Assembly (NCBI RefSeq): GCF_000383955.1
Contig: NZ_KB913013.1
Coordinates: 5,875,844-5,939,843, forward strand
Length of the DNA stretch: 64,000 bases
Reading direction: 5' to 3'
From: Rudanella lutea DSM 19387
Lineage (GTDB): Bacteria; Bacteroidota; Bacteroidia; Cytophagales; Spirosomataceae
Shown here: positions 17,160 through 24,461 of the stretch, in pieces
Position numbering within the stretch: the first letter of the stretch is position 1
Layout of the letters: every line of letters begins with the position of its first letter
The notes under the pieces: generated by a model
What the model was told of the DNA's origin: nothing
Seen by the model: only the letters and a program-made list of their open reading frames with translations
The model's database searches: none
Program-made: the position numbers and the translations under genes

Positions 17160-17753
17160 TCAGCTAAGGGGGAGTACTAATTGAGTGCCTACTGGCGGAT
17201 TGTCAAAAAGCCGAATATCGATGTAGTGCATTACTAATCCAGTTAAATACTGAAGTTCGCTGTCTGTCAGGTCGCGATCATAAGGAATATTGTGCCAGTA
17301 ACGAATGCATTTCCGACAACAGGTTGCGGTAGCATGTTGGGCGCAGTATATGATGTTTTTGGGGGTCATTGGGGTTTGCCTTCCATCCCAAATCGATTCT
17401 CTGCCAGAACAACTCACTGACCGTTGAAGCCGTTTATAGACAGCTTCTTCCATTTTTACACGCCCCGTCTGAAATTTCTTCCAACTAACCTTCAAATCCA
17501 ATTGAATTGTCCAGAAAACATGCCGAACGTACTCTTTTCGTAAAGCCGCAAAGAGCGTATCGACATCATCAAGATCACGGCTATAAATCCGATTCCAATC
17601 CACTATATCAGCATCACAAGCCTGGCATTTACCTCCTTGGTAATCTTCTACTTTGACCTTCCCCTTTTTGGGCCGGAAACAATGTAAGCCTTCATCACAC
17701 TTGGTGCTGGTGCAGGTGACTTTAGGTAATACTATTTGATCGTCATTAGCCAT
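17160..17753 (-). CDS. zinc-ribbon plus DUF4186-like protein (operon gene 3)
   Basis: 197 residues. The N-terminus has several CxxC/CxxxxC pairs (CTSTKCDEGLHC, GKCQACDAD), suggesting a zinc ribbon. The C-terminal half matches the DUF4186 pattern: DGRQTPMTPKNIIYCAQHATATCCRKC, then WHNIPYDRDLTDSE. In that family the QHATATCCRxC and WHxI motifs are nearly invariant and suggest a metal site. The biochemical role of DUF4186 is unknown. Here it is fused to an extra zinc ribbon and placed directly before the radical SAM gene, so it may act with that enzyme. Confidence 0.72.
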   Translation of the reverse strand: MANDDQIVLPKVTCTSTKCDEGLHCFRPKKGKVKVEDYQGGKCQACDADIVDWNRIYSRDLDDVDTLFAALRKEYVRHVFWTIQLDLKVSWKKFQTGRVKMEEAVYKRLQRSVSCSGRESIWDGRQTPMTPKNIIYCAQHATATCCRKCIRYWHNIPYDRDLTDSELQYLTGLVMHYIDIRLFDNPPVGTQLVLPLS

Positions 17754-17770
17754 GTGGACTTTATATCGAT

Positions 17771-19048
17771 TTAGCTAAGCGCACTTTCTAACATATCTTT
17801 TTCCTGCACAGTCAGTGCATTCAAGCGAATGTACTCATTTAGAACGTTTTTTGCGATAATCCGAGGATTTGTATTAGTAGACTGAAGACTTACGGCTGTA
17901 CTCCACCAATTGCGGCCTTGCTGAACTTTCAACAGGTATGCCAAATAATTAGCCAAAGCCCCTGGATCAACGTCCTCTTGTCTGGCTATTTCGATAACCT
18001 TCGCTTTTAGCACCTGTTCGCGACCACCTGCGGCATTTACTACTTTTATGGCTAATTCTCCTCCCCTGCCGTCCAACACGACATCATTCGCGAATTGATT
18101 AGCGGCTTTCTCTTCGTCAGAAAGATTCATTTCTGGTGAAAATAGAGCAGATGATTCAACAACTTCACGTGTTGTTTCTTCTAAATAATCGGATGCATGC
18201 TTAACCTCATGCAGTAGATCGAAGAGCCATCGAATCGCCGACATTGTGTTCTGCTTAAGCACTATCACATTACGATTATTAAATCGAAAACAGGCTCCGT
18301 GGAAATTGACGGAATCAGATAACGGTAGAACCGGTATACCCAGTGACCAAACATACCTTAATGTGTTTTCGAAAGTAAGCGATTCGTACAAGGATATCAC
18401 TTGTAGCCGAAATTCGCGATAGTCAGTCGGAATCGGCTGCACTGGTAGATAAGCACTTGCTTTAAGAACAATAGCAGCCAACGACTTTGCGTAAAGCGTG
18501 TATGCTGCAATATTGGCTAAATCTGTGTTTACAGGTTTCTTATAGCGAGTATTGATAGACTGATACGCAGGTACAGGCAGTGGTTGCGAACTAACTATAT
18601 CTTCAATGGGGATGGCAAAGATTCGAGTCAACCGGTCCAAAAGTTGTTTTATTGCGGTCTGGTACGACTCGTGCTTTGAATCGAAGTCACTTAATACGTT
18701 TCCTGCCCATTGAGGTACTAATCGCTGCTTGACAAATTTTTCGGTGAAGCCAGCTTGTTTAAGTTTGGTTAATAAAGTCTGCCACTTAATAGTCAGATCG
18801 TGTTCAGGTTGAGGTGCAAAATCCCAACTTCTAATGCTATTGATTCGACCTTGAGCAAGGATAGTGGCAGCGTTCGGCAGATCGTCAGGAACGGGTGTGT
18901 TGGATGTCAAAGCTCGCTGACGAAGTGCTTCAATGCCTTCTTCAGTCTCAGGGAAAATGAATCCGTGCTGCTGGAGCGACCGATGGAACATTTGCTCGAA
19001 AGCATCGGAATCCGACTCGTGAGAATCATTGAGCGGGTTATTGTTCAT
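17771..19048 (-). CDS. ImmA/IrrE-family metallo-endopeptidase (operon gene 2)
   Basis: 425 residues from ATG 19048. A start at 19096 is possible, but 19048 gives only an 11-base overlap with the sigma-factor gene. The zinc-binding HEVKH (H280, E281, H284) sits in LLHEVKHASDYLE, and a downstream acidic helix (SDEEKAANQFANDVV) supplies the third ligand region typical of the family. ImmA/IrrE proteases cleave specific repressors in response to stress or mobile-element signals. Following a sigma-factor gene here, it may control that factor or its partner. The N-terminal ~200 residues are not assigned. Confidence 0.82.
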   Translation of the reverse strand: MNNNPLNDSHESDSDAFEQMFHRSLQQHGFIFPETEEGIEALRQRALTSNTPVPDDLPNAATILAQGRINSIRSWDFAPQPEHDLTIKWQTLLTKLKQAGFTEKFVKQRLVPQWAGNVLSDFDSKHESYQTAIKQLLDRLTRIFAIPIEDIVSSQPLPVPAYQSINTRYKKPVNTDLANIAAYTLYAKSLAAIVLKASAYLPVQPIPTDYREFRLQVISLYESLTFENTLRYVWSLGIPVLPLSDSVNFHGACFRFNNRNVIVLKQNTMSAIRWLFDLLHEVKHASDYLEETTREVVESSALFSPEMNLSDEEKAANQFANDVVLDGRGGELAIKVVNAAGGREQVLKAKVIEIARQEDVDPGALANYLAYLLKVQQGRNWWSTAVSLQSTNTNPRIIAKNVLNEYIRLNALTVQEKDMLESALS

Positions 19049-19712
19049 CGTGCTTATGAGATAAAGTTTGCTTTGTTTGGTCAAAATGCTTGTCAAGGTA
19101 CGCCTTTATAGTTCGTTTGCTTCGCCGAATGATCTGACGTATATTATCATTGTTTGTATTATACCGAGCGGCTAACTCATTTAAGACCTTATCCGGTAAG
19201 TTAAGAGCTTGGCTTCCCTTACCCGGTTCGTAGTACTGCCAGTAGGTACGAATGATATGTTGATCTCGTTCACTAAGCTGTTCGATGGCCGTGCGGGTTA
19301 ATTCTTCACTAAAAGTTGTTGACGACTCAATACCGTTATCGAAGGTCTCGGGTAGTTCATCCTCAAACAGCGAATCGGGAGGATAGTAACCATTAATTAA
19401 TAACAGTTTATATTCCCGTCTGGCAATTGTCAGAATCCAATTCTGGACTTTCTGAATCTTTACCTCTGCTGAAGCGTTCACGTCCATTTGAAACGAGCCA
19501 CTGTACATAAATACGTTCAAGAACGTGTTATTGAGAACAGTCCACTTAAGCTCGTCATCATACCCATTACCATAGCAAACGCTGGTTAATGCACGCCATA
19601 GAAAGTCTTTATGGCGATTGTAAAAGATTGCGAACGCCTGCTGTCGGCTACGTTCATCATGTTGGTGGGATATGAGTCTAAGTAGCTCAAGGTCCGATAC
19701 GCTGTTAGTCAT
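19038..19712 (-). CDS. sigma-70 family (ECF-like) sigma factor (operon gene 1)
   Basis: 224 residues. Region 2 is recognisable by AFAIFYNRHKDFLWRALTSV and a later VQNWILTIARREYK. Region 4 has LSERDQHIIRTYWQYY, then LAARYNTNNDNIRQIIRRSKRTIKAYL, the helix-turn-helix for the -35 element. It is the first gene of the seven-gene operon, so it may direct RNA polymerase to this operon's promoter or to others. Its start is 38 bases from a 28-bp-stem hairpin. No anti-sigma gene is adjacent; the next gene is the metallo-protease. Confidence 0.8.
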   Translation of the reverse strand: MTNSVSDLELLRLISHQHDERSRQQAFAIFYNRHKDFLWRALTSVCYGNGYDDELKWTVLNNTFLNVFMYSGSFQMDVNASAEVKIQKVQNWILTIARREYKLLLINGYYPPDSLFEDELPETFDNGIESSTTFSEELTRTAIEQLSERDQHIIRTYWQYYEPGKGSQALNLPDKVLNELAARYNTNNDNIRQIIRRSKRTIKAYLDKHFDQTKQTLSHKHDEQ

Positions 19713-19749
19713 ATAGACGATTCGTTATTCACATTTGAGCGGGGGGTGT

Positions 19750-19812
19750 TTTACATATAGAAGTACGAACCGTGACACCTCTCTTGTCACGGTTCGTACT
19801 TCTATATGTAAA
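19750..19812. repeat. perfect 28-bp-stem hairpin between divergent genes
   Basis: Arms 19750-19777 and 19785-19812 are exact reverse complements with a 7-base loop. It lies 38 bases upstream of the sigma-factor start (minus) and 12 bases upstream of the DUF2188 gene start (plus), so it would be in the 5' leader of either transcript. It is too long and exact for a common operator dyad. It may be an insulator/terminator, an RNA structure in the leader, or a target-site relic. Confidence 0.85.
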
Positions 19813-19823
19813 CGCTTCTAAAA

Positions 19824-20048
19824 ATGGCAAAAACTAACGTACACATCGTACCCCGTGGTGATCAGTGGGCGGTTCAACGGGCAAACGGGCAACGGGCTAC
19901 ACGCCTGGTCGACACCCAACAGGATGCTATTGATGTCGGTCGCGACATTGCGCGTCATCAGCAGGTCGAGTTGATAATTCATGGCCGGGACGGTCAGATT
20001 AATCGACGCGACTCCTATGGACACGACCCTTACCCTCCCAAAGGCTAA
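19824..20048 (+). CDS. DUF2188-family small protein
   Basis: 74 residues matching the DUF2188 layout end to end: NVHIVPRGDQWAVQRANGQR, a T-Q-xx-A-I segment (VDTQQDAIDVGRDIA), ELIIHGRDGQI and the closing SYGHDPYPPKG. The family is common in bacteria and has no established function. The start is 12 bases after a long perfect hairpin. It probably shares a transcript with the small membrane protein downstream, which ends at the 20270 terminator. Confidence 0.85.
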   Translation: MAKTNVHIVPRGDQWAVQRANGQRATRLVDTQQDAIDVGRDIARHQQVELIIHGRDGQINRRDSYGHDPYPPKG

Positions 20049-20101
20049 CCGTACAGCCACCTGCGGTTAAGAAGGTGGCATACTAAATTTAAGTCAATAA
20101 A

Positions 20102-20260
20102 ATGAACAATTCTGTTGCTAATGCTTCTGTTGATGGCGTCCATTTAAGAATGCTGAACGCGGTAACATTTGATGCTCGTGGACAAAACGGGCAGTTACTA
20201 ACCTTAGCTGTTGTGATCTGCCTATTGATTGTATCAATCGCCATGGCACGCAGCTTTTAA
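20102..20260 (+). CDS. 52-residue single-span membrane protein
   Basis: A short frame starting MNNSVANASVDG with one hydrophobic segment near the C-terminus (LLTLAVVICLLIVSIAMA), giving a C-tail-anchored topology. It sits between the DUF2188 gene and a clear terminator, with no other reading frame using that space. No family recognised. Confidence 0.5.
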   Translation: MNNSVANASVDGVHLRMLNAVTFDARGQNGQLLTLAVVICLLIVSIAMARSF

Positions 20261-20269
20261 TTTATGGCC

Positions 20270-20291
20270 GGGGTAGCACTACTGCTACCCC
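20270..20291 (+). terminator. rho-independent terminator
   Basis: A 9-bp GC-rich stem (20270-20278 with 20283-20291, loop 4), followed by a run of Ts at 20301-20307. It ends the small-gene transcript and sets apart the CBASS-like operon, which starts right after. Confidence 0.75.
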
Positions 20292-20318
20292 ATGCTCCAC
20301 TTTTTTTCTCATTTAATA

Positions 20319-21089
20319 ATGCCAATATCTGAGTTTATTTTTTCAACTGGCTCCAGTATAGCGGTAAATATTCTGTCGAACCGTTTAGACGCTTTTCTCT
20401 CCGACCGACTTCCGACTAGGCAACGGTGGGCCTTATGGCGAGCTTCATTACTGGCAAGTCCTAATCAATACTTTCGGGTTTCTATCGCTTATCTGTACCG
20501 CATCTATTTAGATGGTGAATATTTACTAATTAAAGGGCATCGAATCGATCAGTATCAACCAGTGGGAGGTGTGCGAAAGGTGTATTCTTCAGCGAAAATT
20601 CTGTCTGAATTGGGTATACTCGACGACGATTGTCTGAAGATAGATGACGTGAGCCGACAGGATTTACGCGTTCGCGTACCAGCTCGTAAGCTATTAAAAT
20701 TCTTAAACTGGTACGAAAGCCGCGAAGACCGTGAGGTTGACCAGCAGCGTGAGTTTGTCGAAGAACTAATCAAACCTGGCTTTTTACCCGCCAATCTTTT
20801 TACCCCAGTAACAACTCAGTACCGGTACACGGTCCCAACCTTCCACTTCTCGCCCCATTTTCAGTGCCAAGAATTGCTTTATCATGAAGTGTTTGACGTG
20901 AAGCTAAGTCCCCAGCAAGAACAGGCAATGAAACACTTAAGGGACACGCCTTCCGATCAATACGTTTGGGTTGATGAAGGGAGTATCTTAATGCTGGGGC
21001 ATGACAAACGTTTGAAGCGGAAGCCATTCCAAATAGGTGAACACGCTCGTCTGCTGATTAGTAAAGATCACAAACTATTTAACCAATAA
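20319..21089 (+). CDS. SMODS-associated NUDIX-like protein (CBASS-type effector candidate)
   Basis: 256 residues from ATG 20319. An earlier ATG at 20292 abuts the upstream terminator stem and is unlikely. The segment YFRVSIAYLYRIYLDGEYLLIKGHRIDQYQPVGG resembles the NUDIX-like domain linked to SMODS nucleotidyltransferases. The catalytic Nudix box is not seen. The N-terminus has a weakly hydrophobic stretch (PISEFIFSTGSSIAVNIL) but no clear two-helix membrane unit. It lies 12 bases upstream of the CD-NTase gene. Known context: such proteins accompany cyclic-oligonucleotide synthases in anti-phage CBASS systems and may sense or transmit the signal. Confidence 0.6.
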   Translation: MPISEFIFSTGSSIAVNILSNRLDAFLSDRLPTRQRWALWRASLLASPNQYFRVSIAYLYRIYLDGEYLLIKGHRIDQYQPVGGVRKVYSSAKILSELGILDDDCLKIDDVSRQDLRVRVPARKLLKFLNWYESREDREVDQQREFVEELIKPGFLPANLFTPVTTQYRYTVPTFHFSPHFQCQELLYHEVFDVKLSPQQEQAMKHLRDTPSDQYVWVDEGSILMLGHDKRLKRKPFQIGEHARLLISKDHKLFNQ

Positions 21090-21101
21090 TTAACCACTGT
21101 A

Positions 21102-22739
21102 ATGACACCTACAATCCCAGTTGTTACACCGTCAGGCTCTGACTTCCAGATTAGCGATCTGGATGACCTTTTAAACCGTTTGGGTGAAAGTCTGCAATTA
21201 GATGCGACTCGCCGACGATTAGCGGAAGAACGCTACAAAACCGTCGCGGACTGGATTGAGCGTGACGAGGCATTTTTCAAGACCGCTCTTTTGAACGTGT
21301 ATGCGCAAGGCTCTTTCCGAATCAGAACCACATCCAAGCCGTATAAACGAAATGAATTCGACTTGGATTTTGTGGTCCATCTCGATTTTCTGACCGGGAA
21401 GAATTACGATCCCATGGAAGTCCTGAACCAGTTGGAAAGGCGGTTGCGCGAAAATGATACGTACAAAGGCATGATTGAGCGGAAGAACCGATGCATTCGG
21501 ATTACTTACGCCAATGATTTCCATATGGATATCATGGTAGGCTGTCAGGAGACTTACTATGAGCCTAACCGAATTATCGTGCCTGATCGTAAAACGAAGA
21601 ATTGGACGGCAAGCAACCCAATTGGTTACGGTGATTGGTTTACAGGAAGAGCACAGTTAGCTCCTAAGCGCCAAGAAATACTTCAAAAAGCCTACAATGC
21701 ACGAAATTTAGAGATTCGGGCCAGTGAGAATCTACCAGCAACGCTTCCGTATGAATTAAAGCCGCCCCTTGAACGGGCTGTCCAGATTTTCAAACGTGGT
21801 CGGGATGTGTACTTTTACGGTCAGGAAGACTTAGCAACGTCAAGTATCATCTTGACAACATTAGCTGCTGAAGCTTATAATGGTGAGTTATCCGTATTTG
21901 AGACTATTGACCGGATTATTACTCACATTGAGCAAAAGTCTCGGAATCTCTGGGGAGGTATTGAGCCTTTCGTAATTCCCAATCCGGCTAACCCTAAAGA
22001 GAACTTTAGCGAAAAGTGGTTTGAAGACCGTAAGCTTTTCGTCGCATTTTTGAAGTTCATAGCCGATCTACGAAGGACTTGGGAAGCCCTTAAAGTGGGT
22101 GCTAATCCAACCCTTCGAGAATCTCTATTGGAGAGTGCTTTCGGCGAAAATCGGATTAAGCGGCTGGTAGCTGAACAACGCAATTACCGAGATAGCTTTG
22201 AGAAAGCTAAGCGACTCACCCCGATTGCACAAGCAGCCGGATTAGGTACGCTTAATACTACGGCAACTGTGAAGCCGACTTTTGAACCAGCTCCTGTGCA
22301 AAACCAGCCCGCTCGGCGGTTCGGGGGTAAAGCATTTCCACTACATTCTACCCAGTTTTCTGCTGGAACAAATTATCTACAACAACGCTGGATTGATGAA
22401 ACATACCCCGGCGTATTTACTTGTACTGTTCGAAACGGTGTTCTTACATGCACGGGGAAGATTAAGCCAACCGACGATTGCGACGAATACCGCATTTGCA
22501 TTGAGTACGTACCGGGTGCACCTCCACAAGTCTTCATCAATAGCCACCGCATAAACCCAGGTAAGCGTATTCACATGTACAGCAACGGTGCTTTGTGCTT
22601 ACACTACCCACCGGACATCAACTGGAAGCATCATACATCAGTAGCCGCCTACACGATTCCGTGGATCGCTGAATGGATAGTATGTTACGAATTATGGAAG
22701 CTGACGGGTAAATGGGAAGGGGCAGAATTCACGCACTAA
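21102..22739 (+). CDS. CD-NTase (cyclic oligonucleotide synthase) fused to a C-terminal E2-like domain
   Basis: 545 residues. The N-terminal ~380 residues are a SMODS/CD-NTase: YAQGSFRIRT (G70-S71), EFDLDFVVHLD (D87, D89) and the third acidic residue in FHMDIMVG (D143), so the metal site looks intact. The last ~140 residues look like a ubiquitin-conjugating E2 fold: YRICIEYVPGAPPQVFI, then HMYSNGALCLHYPP with a candidate catalytic Cys at 499, and the tail WIVCYELWKLTGKWEGAEFTH typical of prokaryotic E2-like proteins in type II CBASS. There E2-like proteins are usually separate and conjugate the NTase to a partner. Product nucleotide and effector unknown. Confidence 0.75.
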   Translation: MTPTIPVVTPSGSDFQISDLDDLLNRLGESLQLDATRRRLAEERYKTVADWIERDEAFFKTALLNVYAQGSFRIRTTSKPYKRNEFDLDFVVHLDFLTGKNYDPMEVLNQLERRLRENDTYKGMIERKNRCIRITYANDFHMDIMVGCQETYYEPNRIIVPDRKTKNWTASNPIGYGDWFTGRAQLAPKRQEILQKAYNARNLEIRASENLPATLPYELKPPLERAVQIFKRGRDVYFYGQEDLATSSIILTTLAAEAYNGELSVFETIDRIITHIEQKSRNLWGGIEPFVIPNPANPKENFSEKWFEDRKLFVAFLKFIADLRRTWEALKVGANPTLRESLLESAFGENRIKRLVAEQRNYRDSFEKAKRLTPIAQAAGLGTLNTTATVKPTFEPAPVQNQPARRFGGKAFPLHSTQFSAGTNYLQQRWIDETYPGVFTCTVRNGVLTCTGKIKPTDDCDEYRICIEYVPGAPPQVFINSHRINPGKRIHMYSNGALCLHYPPDINWKHHTSVAAYTIPWIAEWIVCYELWKLTGKWEGAEFTH

Positions 22740-22762
22740 ACTGAATGCGTAATTGTAATAAC

Positions 22763-22812
22763 TCTGTTAATCAATTCTCGGGAAGGTACCTTCCCGAGAA
22801 TTGATTAACAGA
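22763..22812. repeat. 50-bp perfect palindrome after the CD-NTase gene
   Basis: 22763-22787 is the exact reverse complement of 22788-22812, with no spacer, centred on GGTACC. It starts 23 bases after the CD-NTase stop and ends 53 bases before the HNH gene. It probably acts as a transcript terminator, although there is no classic T-run. As DNA it could extrude a cruciform. Confidence 0.85.
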
Positions 22813-22865
22813 CAGTAGTCATTGAATAGACAGCATGTCTTTTACTCTAACCATAAATGTGAATT

Positions 22866-23687
22866 ATGAGATGTATCTTTTGTAAGCAAGAATCCTCCGG
22901 CTCTAAAAGCGTTGAGCATATTGTTCCTGAATCGCTTGGAAATAAGTCGTACGTTTTACCTGCGGGCATCGTGTGTGATAAATGCAATCAATATTTCGCT
23001 TTAAAAATTGAAAAAATTCTTCTTGAGCAGGAGTTCTTTAAAAACTTTAGACATCGAAATAAGATAGAGTCTAAGCGCGGAAGAATACCTAAGGGCAAGG
23101 TGATAGTACCGGAAACGTTATACGAAGCTGATGTTCTACTTACAAAACAACAACCTGCAATAGTTTTGCTAAACTCAGAGTCATTTGAGTTAGTGTCTAC
23201 TGGAAAGGTTGATCACTTAATTATTCCATATGTACCAAAACCTGAAAAAAATAATCAGCACATTGCTCGATTCTTAGGTAAGGTGACATTGGAATCGTTT
23301 GCACAACGTCTATTGGTTAATGAAGAGTGGTTAGAACAGTGGATCAACGATAATCAATTTGATTTGCTAAGAAATTACGTCAGATATAATCTCGGCGTAA
23401 CTAAATGGAACTATAATGTTCGTCAAATTTATGCTGAGGATGAAAAGTTCTTTTACCCGGATGGGAGCTACGTGGACATGGTATTCGAATCTGATTTTTT
23501 ATACACGCGTCATGGTGAGCTGTATTTTACATTGGCTTTAAAAGGTTATGAATTTACAATTAATGTTGGAGGGCCTAATTTGGATGGTTATGTAGATTGG
23601 CTTAAGGAGAACGACAATGATTCTCCATTGTATAGAAGCAAAAATTTCGCTAAACACGTACCTCAACCAATAAGAATGAAGACATGA
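22866..23687 (+). CDS. HNH-endonuclease-like protein
   Basis: 273 residues. The N-terminal ~45 residues have a zinc-HNH layout: C3xxC6 (CIFC), VEHIVPESLGN with the catalytic-type H18, and VCDKCNQYF with C37xxC40 and N41. The following ~230 residues are unassigned, lower in GC and probably the target-recognition part. It is isolated between a 50-bp palindrome and a terminator hairpin, so it has its own transcript. Defence-island position beside the CBASS-like pair suggests DNA cleavage in anti-phage defence; this is inference. Confidence 0.7.
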   Translation: MRCIFCKQESSGSKSVEHIVPESLGNKSYVLPAGIVCDKCNQYFALKIEKILLEQEFFKNFRHRNKIESKRGRIPKGKVIVPETLYEADVLLTKQQPAIVLLNSESFELVSTGKVDHLIIPYVPKPEKNNQHIARFLGKVTLESFAQRLLVNEEWLEQWINDNQFDLLRNYVRYNLGVTKWNYNVRQIYAEDEKFFYPDGSYVDMVFESDFLYTRHGELYFTLALKGYEFTINVGGPNLDGYVDWLKENDNDSPLYRSKNFAKHVPQPIRMKT

Positions 23688-23689
23688 CT

Positions 23690-23746
23690 TGTAAGTAGGC
23701 TATTGTTATGTGCGTATTCGACATACCTAACAATAGCCTACTTACA
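23690..23746. terminator. hairpin terminator between convergent HNH gene and tra operon
   Basis: Perfect 19-base arms (23690-23708 and 23728-23746) with a 19-base loop that itself can pair ATGT with ACAT. It starts three bases after the HNH stop and lies 19 bases from the 3' end of the convergent tra operon. Confidence 0.7.
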
Positions 23747-23764
23747 CAGTAAAACAGAGTCGCC

Positions 23765-24460
23765 TCACCGACTATACGTCAACCCCAACCGCCACTGATC
23801 TTTCTCATACACCAGCGGCTGATACCGTCTTTCTTCGCGAACCGTCGCACCGCTCTCATTGTCGAAGCGGACGTTAAGCTCAACGATGACCGAGTCGGGC
23901 GTGATCTCGCGCAGGCTCACCGATTCGGCTGCGGTGACGGTGCCGCCCCGGGTGGCTGTTTGCATCGAGAGGGGTAGCAGCCCCGGTAACTGACGTACCT
24001 GCTGCCGGAAGGCCCGCGATAGATACGGTTGCAGGTTCGCGCTGTTGTTGCGGGCGTACTGATTGGCCACGTAGTAGGCTTCTTCGGCCATGCGTTTGGC
24101 CTTCCAGTTTTTACCCTGATAAAACGTTTTGAACAGCACAATCACGGCCAGTACCGCCAGCAAGCCGCCGATGATCTGCAATGGATATTTTCCGATAAGT
24201 GTTGTTGCTTTTTCCGATAACTGCTGCGCTGGTGTTAGTGTATCGTTATGTCGGTCCGTCTTGCCCTGATCGGGCGAGGGACGTTGGTCGGCATTGACTG
24301 GCCGGGCTGCTTTTGGGCGTTCGGCCTTCGCGGTATCCGCTTCCGAAGGGCGTTTGCTGGCCTGTCCGTTGCTTTTCACTTTGTGGACCGACGCGCTTCC
24401 GTTTGGGCTTTGGGGCGGAAGCTGCCCGTTCAACGATCCGCCATTCTGGTTGTCTTTCAT
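23765..24460 (-). CDS. single-span membrane protein at the end of the conjugation operon
   Basis: 231 residues. A disordered Pro/Ser/Asn/Lys-rich cytoplasmic N-terminus (~1-85) is followed by one transmembrane helix (LQIIGGLLAVLAVIVLFKTFY) and a ~120-residue extracytoplasmic domain ending in YQPLVYEKDQWRLGLTY, which has the strand pattern of small NTF2/VirB8-like periplasmic domains. Last gene of the tra operon, one base after the TrbJ-like gene. Probably a mating-pair-formation component; no family name is certain. Confidence 0.6.
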   Translation of the reverse strand: MKDNQNGGSLNGQLPPQSPNGSASVHKVKSNGQASKRPSEADTAKAERPKAARPVNADQRPSPDQGKTDRHNDTLTPAQQLSEKATTLIGKYPLQIIGGLLAVLAVIVLFKTFYQGKNWKAKRMAEEAYYVANQYARNNSANLQPYLSRAFRQQVRQLPGLLPLSMQTATRGGTVTAAESVSLREITPDSVIVELNVRFDNESGATVREERRYQPLVYEKDQWRLGLTYSR

Positions 24461-24461
24461 G

